Source: Chloroflexota bacterium
GTDB lineage: Bacteria > Chloroflexota > Chloroflexia > Chloroflexales > Herpetosiphonaceae
Assembly (NCBI GenBank): GCA_020161265.1
Contig: JAIUOC010000002.1
Span: 434,001-498,000 of the forward strand
Length of the DNA stretch: 64,000 bases
Direction of reading: 5' to 3'
The notes beneath the pieces were generated by a model that worked only from the letters and a program-made list of their open reading frames with translations, was not told the DNA's origin and did no database searches. This document shows positions 17,059 through 25,463 of this stretch, piece by piece. Position 1 is the stretch's first letter, and the number at the start of each line of letters is the position of its first letter. The position numbers were made by a program, and so were the translations under genes.

Positions 17059-17763
17059 ATGTCAAATCAACTTCCGCCAACTACCCCGATTCAGCCGAGC
17101 AACCAACCACCAGCAAATCAACCGCCAGGCCAATGGTATGGGCAACAACCCTATCAAGCACCATCCCAAGCCTATGGCAACCCAACCTACAGCGTTCCAA
17201 GCCAGAATGCCCATGCTTCCAATAGCTGGCTACGTTGGCTTGGTTTTAATGTTTTAGCCATGATTTTGAGTAGTGTGGTTTTTGCTGTGCTCTTTTTTAT
17301 CTTGGCAATCTGGTTGTTTATTGATGGAAGCCAAGCTGGTGGCATCGTCGATTCGATCAATACCCAAGCAGGCGAAGTGGGCTTTACGATCGGATTATTC
17401 GCGGGAATTGCTGGCATTAGCGCCTTAGTCGCAGGCTGGATTCAACGGATCGGGCTGCATAACCGGGTTTCTTATGGGCCATGGATCCTCAAAACTGGAT
17501 TAATAACCGCCCTAACAACCGCTGTTAGCTTGGCAATCTTCTTTTTCATGATCAATCCTAATACCTCTGCTGATAATTACCAATTGATCAATACCTTGTT
17601 TCTCACCGCAAGTACGGCAGCCATTGCCTTGGCGACTGGGTTGGGCCAGCTTTCCGAAGTAAAAAAAGTTAGCCAACAGCCCTTTACTTGGGTCATTATT
17701 TCAGTTTTAACCTGGACAAGCCTGAGTGGCTTGGCATGGGGTAGTTTTATTTTCTCATTGTAA
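17059..17763 (+). CDS. Array paralogue 1: small polytopic membrane protein
   Basis: First of nine related genes of unknown function. The 234-residue product has a Pro/Gln/Asn-rich N-terminus (about residues 1-52, ending YSVPSQNA), then about five hydrophobic segments. Family hallmarks seen here are an aromatic-rich WLRWLGFNV entry to the first span, AGWIQRIGLHNRV after the second span and a final TWTSLSGLAWGS span. A hairpin leader precedes the start, and AAAGGA is the likely ribosome site. No enzyme motif is visible. Confidence 0.75.
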   Translation: MSNQLPPTTPIQPSNQPPANQPPGQWYGQQPYQAPSQAYGNPTYSVPSQNAHASNSWLRWLGFNVLAMILSSVVFAVLFFILAIWLFIDGSQAGGIVDSINTQAGEVGFTIGLFAGIAGISALVAGWIQRIGLHNRVSYGPWILKTGLITALTTAVSLAIFFFMINPNTSADNYQLINTLFLTASTAAIALATGLGQLSEVKKVSQQPFTWVIISVLTWTSLSGLAWGSFIFSL

Positions 17764-17824
17764 GCAGCAATTCACAGTTTGGCGTTAGTGCTACAATCTT
17801 TAGCATCTATTTGCCAACTCAGCC

Positions 17825-17847
17825 CTGAGCGTTCTTACAATGCTCAG
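17825..17847 (+). promoter_or_regulatory. Leader hairpin before array gene 2
   Basis: CTGAGC and GCTCAG pair around GTTCTTACAAT, followed 10 bases later by the CAGGAGC ribosome site of gene 2. The GAGCGTTCTT segment is repeated before gene 3. Confidence 0.4.
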
Positions 17848-17870
17848 TGGTTTTATCAGGAGCTAGGTTT

Positions 17871-18806
17871 ATGCCAGAACCAATTCAACCAACTACGCCC
17901 TTGACACCGCCAGCAAATCCCGAGCAACCAGTCGCCACCAACGTCCTTCAGCCACAGGTAACGCAAGTGCTGGATTCTTCGACTCAAGCGTTGCCACCTA
18001 CTCCAAGCTATGGGCAGCAGCCCCAAGCCTATGGCTACCAACAGCCAACGCAATACGGGCAACAACAAGGCTATGGCCAGCCTCAGCCGCCCTACGGCCA
18101 GGCACCAAGCTATTATCAACAACCGCCTCAAGCCTATGGTCAAGCACCAGCGCCTTATGGCTATCAGCAACAACCTGTGGTCTATGGCAATCCAGCCTAT
18201 ATGGGGCCACCGCCAATCATTAGCGATATTAATGCGCCTGATCGTGGGCTACGCTGGGTTGGCATGAACGTGCTAGGCTTTTTTGTGGCTTCAATGAGTT
18301 TCTTGAGCTTATTTTTTGGCCTAGCCATGGTAATTGCAGCAACTTATGTCGATTCAACTTCAAACTTTGAAAATATTGAGAATATTGCCAATGCTAATAT
18401 TCTTGCCTTAGTTGGCTATGGGGTCTGCGCAGCATTTACTGCGGCGATTGTGGCCTTAATTCAGCGTGGAGCCTTGCATAATAAAGTTTCGCTCTGGCCA
18501 TGGATTGGCAAAACGGCCTTGGCTGTAGGCATTTTATTGCCATTAAGCACCTTTCTCAGCGGCACAGTGATTAATATGCTAGAGCCAGCCGAAGCAAATG
18601 CTTGGATGTTTATTGTTTTAGCTACGCTTATTTTTGGTATAACCTCGTTCGGCACTGCCTTTGTACAATATCTTGAGCTTAAGGAAGTCGCCAATCGTCC
18701 GATGCAATGGGTGATTACGACTGGCCTCACCTGGACAATTCTTGGTGGGTTAGTTTTAGGTGGCCTGTTTGGCTTCTTCGCCATGGCCATTGGAGGCCAG
18801 ATTTAG
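17871..18806 (+). CDS. Array paralogue 2: membrane protein with long Gln/Pro/Tyr-rich tail
   Basis: The longest member, 311 residues. The N-terminal 120 residues are low-complexity, with repeated YGQ/YGYQQ-type units, and would be cytoplasmic and disordered. Five hydrophobic segments follow, with the family motifs RWVGMNV, ALIQRGALHNKV, GTAFVQYLELKEVANRP and TWTILGGLVLGG. CAGGAGC upstream selects the ATG at 17871. The tail resembles proline/glutamine-rich disordered segments used for scaffolding, but no function can be assigned. Confidence 0.75.
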   Translation: MPEPIQPTTPLTPPANPEQPVATNVLQPQVTQVLDSSTQALPPTPSYGQQPQAYGYQQPTQYGQQQGYGQPQPPYGQAPSYYQQPPQAYGQAPAPYGYQQQPVVYGNPAYMGPPPIISDINAPDRGLRWVGMNVLGFFVASMSFLSLFFGLAMVIAATYVDSTSNFENIENIANANILALVGYGVCAAFTAAIVALIQRGALHNKVSLWPWIGKTALAVGILLPLSTFLSGTVINMLEPAEANAWMFIVLATLIFGITSFGTAFVQYLELKEVANRPMQWVITTGLTWTILGGLVLGGLFGFFAMAIGGQI

Positions 18807-18844
18807 TATCTATTCCGCTTGCAGCTAGCGCAACCATCGCAACG

Positions 18845-18875
18845 ACCAATGAGCGTTCTTCGGGCGCTTATTGGT
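18845..18875 (+). promoter_or_regulatory. Leader hairpin before array gene 3
   Basis: ACCAAT and ATTGGT close an imperfect stem containing AGCG and CGCT around a CTTCG loop, 20 bases before the ATG at 18895. The following TATATTCAGGAGCAAGGTTT closely resembles the gene 2 leader. Confidence 0.45.
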
Positions 18876-18894
18876 ATATTCAGGAGCAAGGTTT

Positions 18895-19569
18895 ATGTCC
18901 GAGTCAATCAAGCCACACTATCACGATCAGCAGTCACCAACCGCCTATGCTATTCCAGGCTATGTAGTTCCGTCAGCATTTAATCCTTCAATTAATCAGC
19001 CCAATCGTTGGCTAAATTGGGTACTGATCAATATTCTCAGTTTTATCGTGGCAATCGTTACGTTTGCTGTTTTATTGTTTATCGCGATCACAACCATAGG
19101 CAAGCTAGGCGATCTTCTGATGCCCATCTTATTTAATATCAATACCTTTCGCGTTCAAGTACTTGGATTATTAATCTTGGGATTGATCGCGGCGATAACA
19201 GGCGCAGTATCATCCCTGATCCAACGATCAGCCCTCAATTATCAAGTACCACGTTGGCAATGGGTAATCAAAACTGCACTAGCAGTTGGAATGCTCTTTC
19301 CAATTAGCACGGTCTTAAGCAATCTCGTCGGAGATAGTTTTTTTCTCGGCGATGACTCATGGCAACGATATATCATAACGATGATGGTTAATTTTGGACC
19401 AACCGCTTTTGGTACAGCGCTAGTCCAAGCATTCGAAGTTAAAAAAATTGCCGATGACCCAACCCAATGGGTATGGGTAAGTGGCTTCACTTGGACAATC
19501 CTAGGAAGCTTGGTTGTGGGAAGTATTATTAGTTTTTTTATGGGAGTAATTGGCAGTATTAGTGTGTAA
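18895..19569 (+). CDS. Array paralogue 3: small polytopic membrane protein
   Basis: A 224-residue family member. A short polar N-terminus (YAIPGYVVPSAF, NQPNRWLNW) leads into about five hydrophobic segments with SLIQRSALNYQVPRWQWVIKT, GTALVQAFEVKKIADDPTQW and TWTILGSLVVGS. CAGGAGC and the conserved leader favour the ATG at 18895 over an in-frame start 24 bases upstream. DNA here is more AT-rich than the ccm region. Function unknown. Confidence 0.72.
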   Translation: MSESIKPHYHDQQSPTAYAIPGYVVPSAFNPSINQPNRWLNWVLINILSFIVAIVTFAVLLFIAITTIGKLGDLLMPILFNINTFRVQVLGLLILGLIAAITGAVSSLIQRSALNYQVPRWQWVIKTALAVGMLFPISTVLSNLVGDSFFLGDDSWQRYIITMMVNFGPTAFGTALVQAFEVKKIADDPTQWVWVSGFTWTILGSLVVGSIISFFMGVIGSISV

Positions 19570-19578
19570 AAGTAAAGG

Positions 19579-19608
19579 TTGCCTCAACTGTAAACCAAGC
19601 TGAGGCAA
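19579..19608 (+). promoter_or_regulatory. Hairpin between array genes 3 and 4
   Basis: TTGCCTCA and TGAGGCAA form an 8-bp stem around a 14-base loop. Its sequence differs from the GAGCG hairpins before genes 1-3, but it sits in an equivalent place. Confidence 0.4.
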
Positions 19609-19637
19609 GCTTAAATGATTGAGAAGAGGAAAAATCT

Positions 19638-20309
19638 ATGCCCGATTCAACCGATCCACTGATTCAACCACCAGCAAACTCCAATTCAGCGCAAGGCTAT
19701 TACATTCCAACCGCTAACTTGAGCAAAATCAATCATCCAGATCGTTGGAAACGCTGGGTCGGTGCGAATGTGATTGCATTCTTTATGGCAAGCTTTCTGT
19801 TTCCTGGTTTATTTGTAGCTGCTAGCATAGCGCTCGTATATGTAGAAGATCGATGGCCTTCCCTATTAAACCAGTTTAGCCTCCATAATACCCGTGGGCC
19901 ATTAGGTATCTTAGGCTATGGCTTCCTTTCGGCCATAACCACAATTCCCATAGCGCTAATCCAACGCATAGCTTTAGATTCCAACATTCCTCGCTGGTCA
20001 TGGGTTACTAAAACAGCCTTGGCAGCCGGTGTACTAATGCCGACTAGTACATTTTTAGCCCATTTTATGTTAGGGAATCTTCTCTCCAACAATACTTCTG
20101 AATTCATCGTGATGGGATATTTATTTATTATTTTTGGTATAACCGCATTTGGTACAGCCCTGATTCAAGGGCTTGAAATCAAACCGGTTGCCACTAACCC
20201 GCTTCAATGGGTTTGGGCCAGTAGTTTAACGTGGATAGTCCTTGGTTGTATCATATTAAGTGTCTTGTTTAGTCTAAGCAAAACAATCTTTCCCCCGATC
20301 AACCAATAA
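19638..20309 (+). CDS. Array paralogue 4: small polytopic membrane protein
   Basis: A 223-residue member. The N-terminus carries the NSNSAQGYYIPTA motif shared with genes 5-8, then HPDRWKRWVGANV and about five hydrophobic segments. IALIQRIALDSNIPRWSWVTKT and GTALIQGLEIKPVATNPLQW match gene 3 closely, so genes 3 and 4 form a subgroup. GAGAAGAGGA precedes the start. Function unknown. Confidence 0.72.
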   Translation: MPDSTDPLIQPPANSNSAQGYYIPTANLSKINHPDRWKRWVGANVIAFFMASFLFPGLFVAASIALVYVEDRWPSLLNQFSLHNTRGPLGILGYGFLSAITTIPIALIQRIALDSNIPRWSWVTKTALAAGVLMPTSTFLAHFMLGNLLSNNTSEFIVMGYLFIIFGITAFGTALIQGLEIKPVATNPLQWVWASSLTWIVLGCIILSVLFSLSKTIFPPINQ

Positions 20310-20358
20310 GATCTAAAGTATCGATTTGATTAACATTCAATGGAGAGGCGAGACAAGT

Positions 20359-20994
20359 ATGAATGATTCACCTAAACTACCAATTAACCAACCAACAAAC
20401 CCCAATTCAGTGCAAGACTATCACGTTCCGACAGCTCGTATGGACGACCCTAATCAGCCAAGCCGTTGGAGTTGGGTAGGGGTTAATTGTACAGCCTTTG
20501 GGGTTAGCTGTATCCTTTACCCAATGTTTAATGTTGGTGGTTTTTGCATGTTTGCCCGATCCAACTTTCGAATAGGGAGCATCAACGATCATTCTTCGGG
20601 CATTCTTATAAGCATATTCATATTCGCTATCCCTGTTTTTATCACGATTTATATTGCGAGTCGCATCCAGTGTGGAGCGATAAACGAGCATTTCAGGCAT
20701 TCAGTTTGGAGTTTCAATAGTGCGCTAATCGGCACATTTACCTTTATCAGCATAAGTTATCTGATTATTGCCAATAATTCCGAATTAACCTCCGCCCACT
20801 TTATTGGGATAGTGTTTTTTGTTTTTGGATTTACCTCAAGTGCAATTAGTTGGGTCCAATGGCGTGAACTTCGGCATGTCGTTGATAACGCTTGGCAGTG
20901 GGTCTTAATCACAATCATCACATGGACTGGCCTTGGAACCCTCATTCTTGGTGCTGGTATTAGCTATGGATTACAAGCATTGATACGGCGCTAG
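20359..20994 (+). CDS. Array paralogue 5: small polytopic membrane protein
   Basis: A 211-residue member. Its N-terminus (NPNSVQDYHVPTA, NQPSRWSWVGVNC) and C-terminus (SSAISWVQWRELRHVVDNAWQWV, TWTGLGTLILGAG) are close to gene 7. About five hydrophobic segments are present. GGAGAGG precedes the ATG at 20359. It ends 15 bases before gene 6, so genes 5-9 are tightly packed and probably co-transcribed. Function unknown. Confidence 0.72.
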   Translation: MNDSPKLPINQPTNPNSVQDYHVPTARMDDPNQPSRWSWVGVNCTAFGVSCILYPMFNVGGFCMFARSNFRIGSINDHSSGILISIFIFAIPVFITIYIASRIQCGAINEHFRHSVWSFNSALIGTFTFISISYLIIANNSELTSAHFIGIVFFVFGFTSSAISWVQWRELRHVVDNAWQWVLITIITWTGLGTLILGAGISYGLQALIRR

Positions 20995-21009
20995 CCCAAG
21001 GAGTAGCCA

Positions 21010-21648
21010 ATGAGTGAAGAACCACCACATGTTAACCCACTATCAACGAAACCAGAATTGCCAAACTCCAACTCAGCGCAAGGCTATCACATCCCATCAA
21101 CGGTCATGGCCGACCATAATCAGCCAAGTCGTTGGGTCGATTGGCTGATTATGAATGGTGTAGCTTTTGTTATTAGTTGCATCGTTTTTCCAATTCTATT
21201 TATTGGATGTTTATTGCTCTTGGCCGGCTTCACAGAGTCAGCCTCAGCAACCCAAGCTCAAATTTCAGATGGCTTTAGCCTCCTATTCGTCGTGGGAATT
21301 CCAGCATTTGTAACGATGTATCTTGCTAGTTTTCTGCAATGGACTACGGTCAGCGAAGGCATTAATCGTTCGACATGGGTCACCAATAGCGCAACAGTTG
21401 GGGCAATTGCATTGACTGTATGGATCTATCACCTAAGTCCAATCACTGCTCAATCGATTAAAAACTACAATCAAGTTATCTTTCTGACCTTTGGAATCAC
21501 CTCAAGTAGTGTTAGCTGGGCGCAATGGCTTGAACTACGCAAAACAATCGATCAGGCATGGCAGTGGGCATTGATTAGCATCATCACGTGGACAGGCCTT
21601 GGAACATTAATTTTTGGTTTTGGCCTTAGCTATTTGGTACGACGCTAG
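21010..21648 (+). CDS. Array paralogue 6: small polytopic membrane protein
   Basis: A 212-residue member with NSNSAQGYHIPST and NQPSRW before the first span and about five hydrophobic segments. The C-terminus SSSVSWAQWLELRKTIDQAWQW and TWTGLGTLIFG follow the family pattern. AAGGAG sits 7 bases before the ATG, in a CCCAAGGAG context repeated before genes 7 and 8. Function unknown. Confidence 0.72.
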   Translation: MSEEPPHVNPLSTKPELPNSNSAQGYHIPSTVMADHNQPSRWVDWLIMNGVAFVISCIVFPILFIGCLLLLAGFTESASATQAQISDGFSLLFVVGIPAFVTMYLASFLQWTTVSEGINRSTWVTNSATVGAIALTVWIYHLSPITAQSIKNYNQVIFLTFGITSSSVSWAQWLELRKTIDQAWQWALISIITWTGLGTLIFGFGLSYLVRR

Positions 21649-21663
21649 CCCAAGGAGAAATCG

Positions 21664-22329
21664 ATGAGTGAAGAACCACAATCAGCAATTTCAGCAACTG
21701 GCCAGCCAGCGATCACAGCCGAACAACTAGCAAACTCCCATTCAGCGCAAGGCTATCACGTTCCAGCAACGATCATGGCCAACTATAACCAGCCAAGTCG
21801 TTGGCGCTGGTTTGGGATTAACTGTTTAGCTTTTGTTATCAGTGGAATCCTTTATCCAGTCTTAACTATTACTTTTTTATTTGCAATTGGGTCAATCAAT
21901 GTTCAATTACCTTTAATTGATAATCAACGTGCGCTCAAGCCGAATCTCTTTGTTCTCCTAAGTATCCCTGTGTTCATCACAATTTACATTGCTAGTCTCA
22001 TCCAGCGTGCAGCGATTAACGAGGATTTCAAACGCTGGGCTTGGAGCCTTAACAGTGCAACTGCTGGAACTCTGACCTTTATAACGGTGGGCTATCAGAT
22101 CATTTCCAGAGATTCTATATCCACATTATCCAGCTATCTTTGGCTTATATTTTTCATTTTCGGGTTTACCTCAAGTGCGATTAGTTGGATACAATGGCGT
22201 GAGCTTCGCAATGTTGTTGATAATGCTTGGCAATGGGTGCTGATTTCAGTTATTACCTGGACAGGCCTTGGAACATTAATCTTTGGCGCTGGGATTGGTT
22301 TTTGGATACGGTCGTTGATGCAACACTAG
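21664..22329 (+). CDS. Array paralogue 7: small polytopic membrane protein
   Basis: A 221-residue member. Its N-terminal 27 residues are nearly identical in DNA and protein to gene 8 (SAISATGQP, ITAE), and NQPSRWRWFGINC is identical, showing recent duplication. About five hydrophobic segments follow, with SLIQRAAINEDFKRWAWSLNSA and a C-terminus like gene 5. Function unknown. Confidence 0.72.
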   Translation: MSEEPQSAISATGQPAITAEQLANSHSAQGYHVPATIMANYNQPSRWRWFGINCLAFVISGILYPVLTITFLFAIGSINVQLPLIDNQRALKPNLFVLLSIPVFITIYIASLIQRAAINEDFKRWAWSLNSATAGTLTFITVGYQIISRDSISTLSSYLWLIFFIFGFTSSAISWIQWRELRNVVDNAWQWVLISVITWTGLGTLIFGAGIGFWIRSLMQH

Positions 22330-22344
22330 CCCAAGGAGAAGCAG

Positions 22345-22998
22345 ATGAGTGAAGAAGCACAATCAGCAATTTCAGCAACTGGCCAGCCAGTGATCACAGC
22401 CGAACCTCCAGCAAACTCCAATTCAGCCCAAGATTATCACGTTCCGGCAGCTAGTATAGACGACCATAACCAGCCAAGTCGTTGGCGCTGGTTTGGGATT
22501 AACTGTTTCGCTTTTATTGTTAGTTGCCTTATATTTCCTATGTTTGTGATTCTTTGTATGTTTTTATTAAGGTTAGGAAAGCCTTTTATGCTCAAATCAC
22601 AGAATAATCTAACCGAAGGCTTGAGCATCCTATTTATGGTTGGAATTCCGATTTTTCTAACAATCTATCTCGCAAGTATGCTGCAATGGGTTGTAATTGG
22701 TGAGAGGATTAATTGGCTTGGTTGGAGCCTTCAAAGCGCGATTGTTGGAACACTTTGTTGCACAACCACATTTATTATTAGCAGCTATGCCCACATCTCA
22801 AACAATTTGTGGCTTGCATTTTTGATCTTTGGCGTAACTGCAACAGGGATTGGCATCATTCAATCACTAAAACTTCGGCCTCATCTTACTAAACCGTGGC
22901 ATTGGCTTTGTATCACAAGTATCACATGGACTGGTTTAGGGACATTCGTAATTGGCTTTTGGTTGGGGCAATTATTAGAGCCATTAAGCGATTGGTAA
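22345..22998 (+). CDS. Array paralogue 8: small polytopic membrane protein
   Basis: A 217-residue member. The N-terminus duplicates gene 7, but the membrane region is closer to gene 6 (LSILFMVGIPIFLTIYLASMLQW), so this gene looks like a mosaic of its neighbours. The C-terminal span carries TWTGLGTFVIGFWLG. CCCAAGGAGAAG precedes the start. Function unknown. Confidence 0.72.
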   Translation: MSEEAQSAISATGQPVITAEPPANSNSAQDYHVPAASIDDHNQPSRWRWFGINCFAFIVSCLIFPMFVILCMFLLRLGKPFMLKSQNNLTEGLSILFMVGIPIFLTIYLASMLQWVVIGERINWLGWSLQSAIVGTLCCTTTFIISSYAHISNNLWLAFLIFGVTATGIGIIQSLKLRPHLTKPWHWLCITSITWTGLGTFVIGFWLGQLLEPLSDW

Positions 22999-23010
22999 GG
23001 AGCTATTGCA

Positions 23011-23721
23011 ATGAGTGAAGACCCAAATCAAGCAGATCAATCGCCGCCACCGTCTGCCAATTATGACTATCAGCCGTATGATCAGCAGCAAACTTACCCA
23101 AATTACAACTCCCAACCAAGCTATAGCGTGCCAGCAACTACCGATAACAATACCAATGCTCCCAATCGTTGGCGGCGCTGGGTTGGCTACAACGCTTTAG
23201 CATTTGGTCTAAGTTGTGTCATTATGCCCTTGGGCTGTTGCGTCATGTCGGTCGTCGCCAATGTGCTGCGCAGCGGTTTGCAGGAATTGGTCGATAATCA
23301 CACATTTAATCTCGTTGGAGCAATTGGTCTTTTTTTGCTGCTCAGTTTTCCGCTCTTTCTGACCATAGGCGTTGCCAGCATGATTCAACGATCAGCCTTG
23401 TATCACCAAGTTCCCGCCAAATTATGGGTTTTCGGTAGTGCGCTCAGTGGCATCGCTGCAATGTTTGTGGCAATAATGTTGATGGGAATGATCGCAGCGC
23501 TATTCAATCCCGACTTCACGCCAAATGCCTATATTTTGAGTATCTTTGGGATCTTTGCTGGTACATCAACAGGCATTGGCTTTTTTCAATGGTGGCAGAT
23601 TCGGCGAGTTGTGATTAATGCTTGGCACTGGCCGCTGATCTCCGGCGCAACGTGGACTGGCCTTGGCACGCTGATTCTTGGCATAGGTATGAGCTATCTC
23701 TACAATCGCTTAGGCATTTAG
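23011..23721 (+). CDS. Array paralogue 9: small polytopic membrane protein
   Basis: A 236-residue member closing the array. The N-terminus is rich in Gln/Pro/Tyr/Asn (YSVPATTDNN), like genes 1 and 2, followed by APNRWRRWVGYNA and about five hydrophobic segments, with SMIQRSALYHQV, GFFQWWQIRRVVINAWHW and TWTGLGTLILG. GGAGC precedes the ATG. It ends 57 bases before an unrelated ankyrin-like gene. Function unknown. Confidence 0.75.
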   Translation: MSEDPNQADQSPPPSANYDYQPYDQQQTYPNYNSQPSYSVPATTDNNTNAPNRWRRWVGYNALAFGLSCVIMPLGCCVMSVVANVLRSGLQELVDNHTFNLVGAIGLFLLLSFPLFLTIGVASMIQRSALYHQVPAKLWVFGSALSGIAAMFVAIMLMGMIAALFNPDFTPNAYILSIFGIFAGTSTGIGFFQWWQIRRVVINAWHWPLISGATWTGLGTLILGIGMSYLYNRLGI

Positions 23722-23778
23722 CGAATGCCCAACATCGCCAAGCTTGTAAATTTGATGCTAGATAGATTGGAGAATAGA

Positions 23779-24501
23779 ATGATAATATCCTCAGATGCTT
23801 TCAGTCATGCTATTTTAACTCAAGATTATGAGACGATTCGTCTAGCAATTGCCGCAGGCTTTGATGTAAACAGCCCTTGCGATAACGGACGATTTTCCTT
23901 CGTTCGAATTGCACAACCAGCACAGGATATGGTTATCTTAAAAATGCTCTATGAGGCTGGTGCAATACCAGATACGCCATGGTTAGAAAGTCTTTTTAAT
24001 GATTTTGCCAATGAAATCGAGCCTCCCGATCACCAAAACCCATGCCTTGAAGCGGGAACTCGCGATCTTACAGAAGAATTCACAGTCTCGCGCTTTGAAT
24101 ATCTGCAAGGAATTTTTTACTTTTCAGGATCAATGAGCGATATTGAAATTGAGCTTAAACCATTTATGCTTGATGGTGAGTGTGTTCAAACCTCAATTCG
24201 TGCCGATGGAATTGCGCTACCACCATCACGTGATCAACTTTCGGGTCAAACATTTCATTTTCCGTTGAATCCTGATGATGGCTATATCGATGCATCGATC
24301 TATCTTTGCGATGGTCACAATTCGGTCAATATCAGTTCAATTAGCTTCAAGAACCTCACACCTGATAAACAACAGATTGATGTGGTTATTGAGATGCTTT
24401 TCGATTTTGAAGAGGAAATGCTTGAATACCCAAATGAAGCCCTAACACTCGAAATATCCTTGGCAATCCAAACGCTAGATCAATCTCAATTCAATTTATG
24501 A
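23779..24501 (+). CDS. Unrecognised protein with ankyrin-like N-terminus
   Basis: A 240-residue soluble protein. Residues about 5-60 look like two degenerate ankyrin repeats (FSHAILTQDYETIRLAIAAG, FDVNSPC). The rest (about 95-240) is acidic, predicted beta-rich and unrecognised, with no catalytic motif seen. TTGGAGA 7 bases upstream favours the ATG at 23779 over an in-frame ATG at 23725. It follows array gene 9 and may be co-transcribed. An immunity-like or regulatory adaptor role would be a guess. Confidence 0.65.
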   Translation: MIISSDAFSHAILTQDYETIRLAIAAGFDVNSPCDNGRFSFVRIAQPAQDMVILKMLYEAGAIPDTPWLESLFNDFANEIEPPDHQNPCLEAGTRDLTEEFTVSRFEYLQGIFYFSGSMSDIEIELKPFMLDGECVQTSIRADGIALPPSRDQLSGQTFHFPLNPDDGYIDASIYLCDGHNSVNISSISFKNLTPDKQQIDVVIEMLFDFEEEMLEYPNEALTLEISLAIQTLDQSQFNL

Positions 24502-24522
24502 TTAACCAGTATCTTTGCTGCT

Positions 24523-25452
24523 TCAACTTGTGCGAATGCCCAACATCGCCAAGCCCATGGGCAAATCGCGGGCGGTGCGAATGTTAGTGAGATGAATGCC
24601 TGCCCGAATGAGGCCTTCAATCAAGCTCGGGCGTAGGCCAATCAACATGCTTTTGGCCCCGATCAATTCAATCGCTTTAACAATCGTGCTAATTGCTTGA
24701 ATCGCATCGGGATCAAAAGTTAATAAGCCACTGCCATCGAGCAGTACATGCTCACAACCACGCTCGCGCAAGGTTTCAAGAATTGTATGGGTCAGGTTTT
24801 CCCAGCGCAGCCGATCGAGCACCCCAATCAAGGGCACAATCAATACATCATCGGAAAGTGGGATGCGCGGAATATCGAGTTCGCTGACTTCTAGCTCTAG
24901 CTCAGCCAAAACTTGGGCATTATCGAGCGCCAAAGCCACCGAACTGGCGACCGTGCTCAATAAGGCTTCTTCAAACTCACCATACAAGGCAGGCTGATAG
25001 CTCTGAATATTCAACACGCCCACAAAATCAGCGCCAATCAGCAAGGGCACGCTCATCCAAGCGCGTGAACGTTTCTCTGCTTGGCCAAAGCTGCGAGTGT
25101 TTTCCACGGTAAAACGTTTGGGCAAATCTTCATGCAAATCATCAAAGCGCACCAATTGCTGGTTGGCAATAATCCAGGCTACGACTTTGGAGCGTCGATA
25201 ATCCCAAGCATAGGGCACAACGTTTTCAATGCCCTCATCAATCGAGTAGATCGTTTGCATGGTATCGGTTTTGGGCTGATATTGCTCGATAAAGCCAGCA
25301 TCAAAGCGCAACACGTGATGCAATTGCTCAAAAATGCTGCGACAAACATCAGCCAAATCACGCGGCAGTAAAATCGCCCGAATCAATTCATGAATCGCCA
25401 GAATCGTTTGCTCAACTGGCTGATGATGGCGGCTACTTTCATAGGCTGTCAT
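24523..25452 (-). CDS. GAF-STAS domain regulator (RsbR-like)
   Basis: A 309-residue protein with an N-terminal GAF domain (about residues 15-185) and a C-terminal STAS domain (about 195-305; VLLDGSGLLTFDPDAIQAI). In the RsbR family the STAS residue at the DxTG position is phosphorylated in stressosome signalling; here it is Ser (DGSGL). GAGG with 5-base spacing supports the ATG at 25452 rather than a TTG overlapping the upstream stop. It is paralogous to, and directly downstream of, a second GAF-STAS gene. No RsbT/RsbW-type kinase is nearby. Confidence 0.82.
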   Translation of the reverse strand: MTAYESSRHHQPVEQTILAIHELIRAILLPRDLADVCRSIFEQLHHVLRFDAGFIEQYQPKTDTMQTIYSIDEGIENVVPYAWDYRRSKVVAWIIANQQLVRFDDLHEDLPKRFTVENTRSFGQAEKRSRAWMSVPLLIGADFVGVLNIQSYQPALYGEFEEALLSTVASSVALALDNAQVLAELELEVSELDIPRIPLSDDVLIVPLIGVLDRLRWENLTHTILETLRERGCEHVLLDGSGLLTFDPDAIQAISTIVKAIELIGAKSMLIGLRPSLIEGLIRAGIHLTNIRTARDLPMGLAMLGIRTS

Positions 25453-25463
25453 ACTCACCTCGC

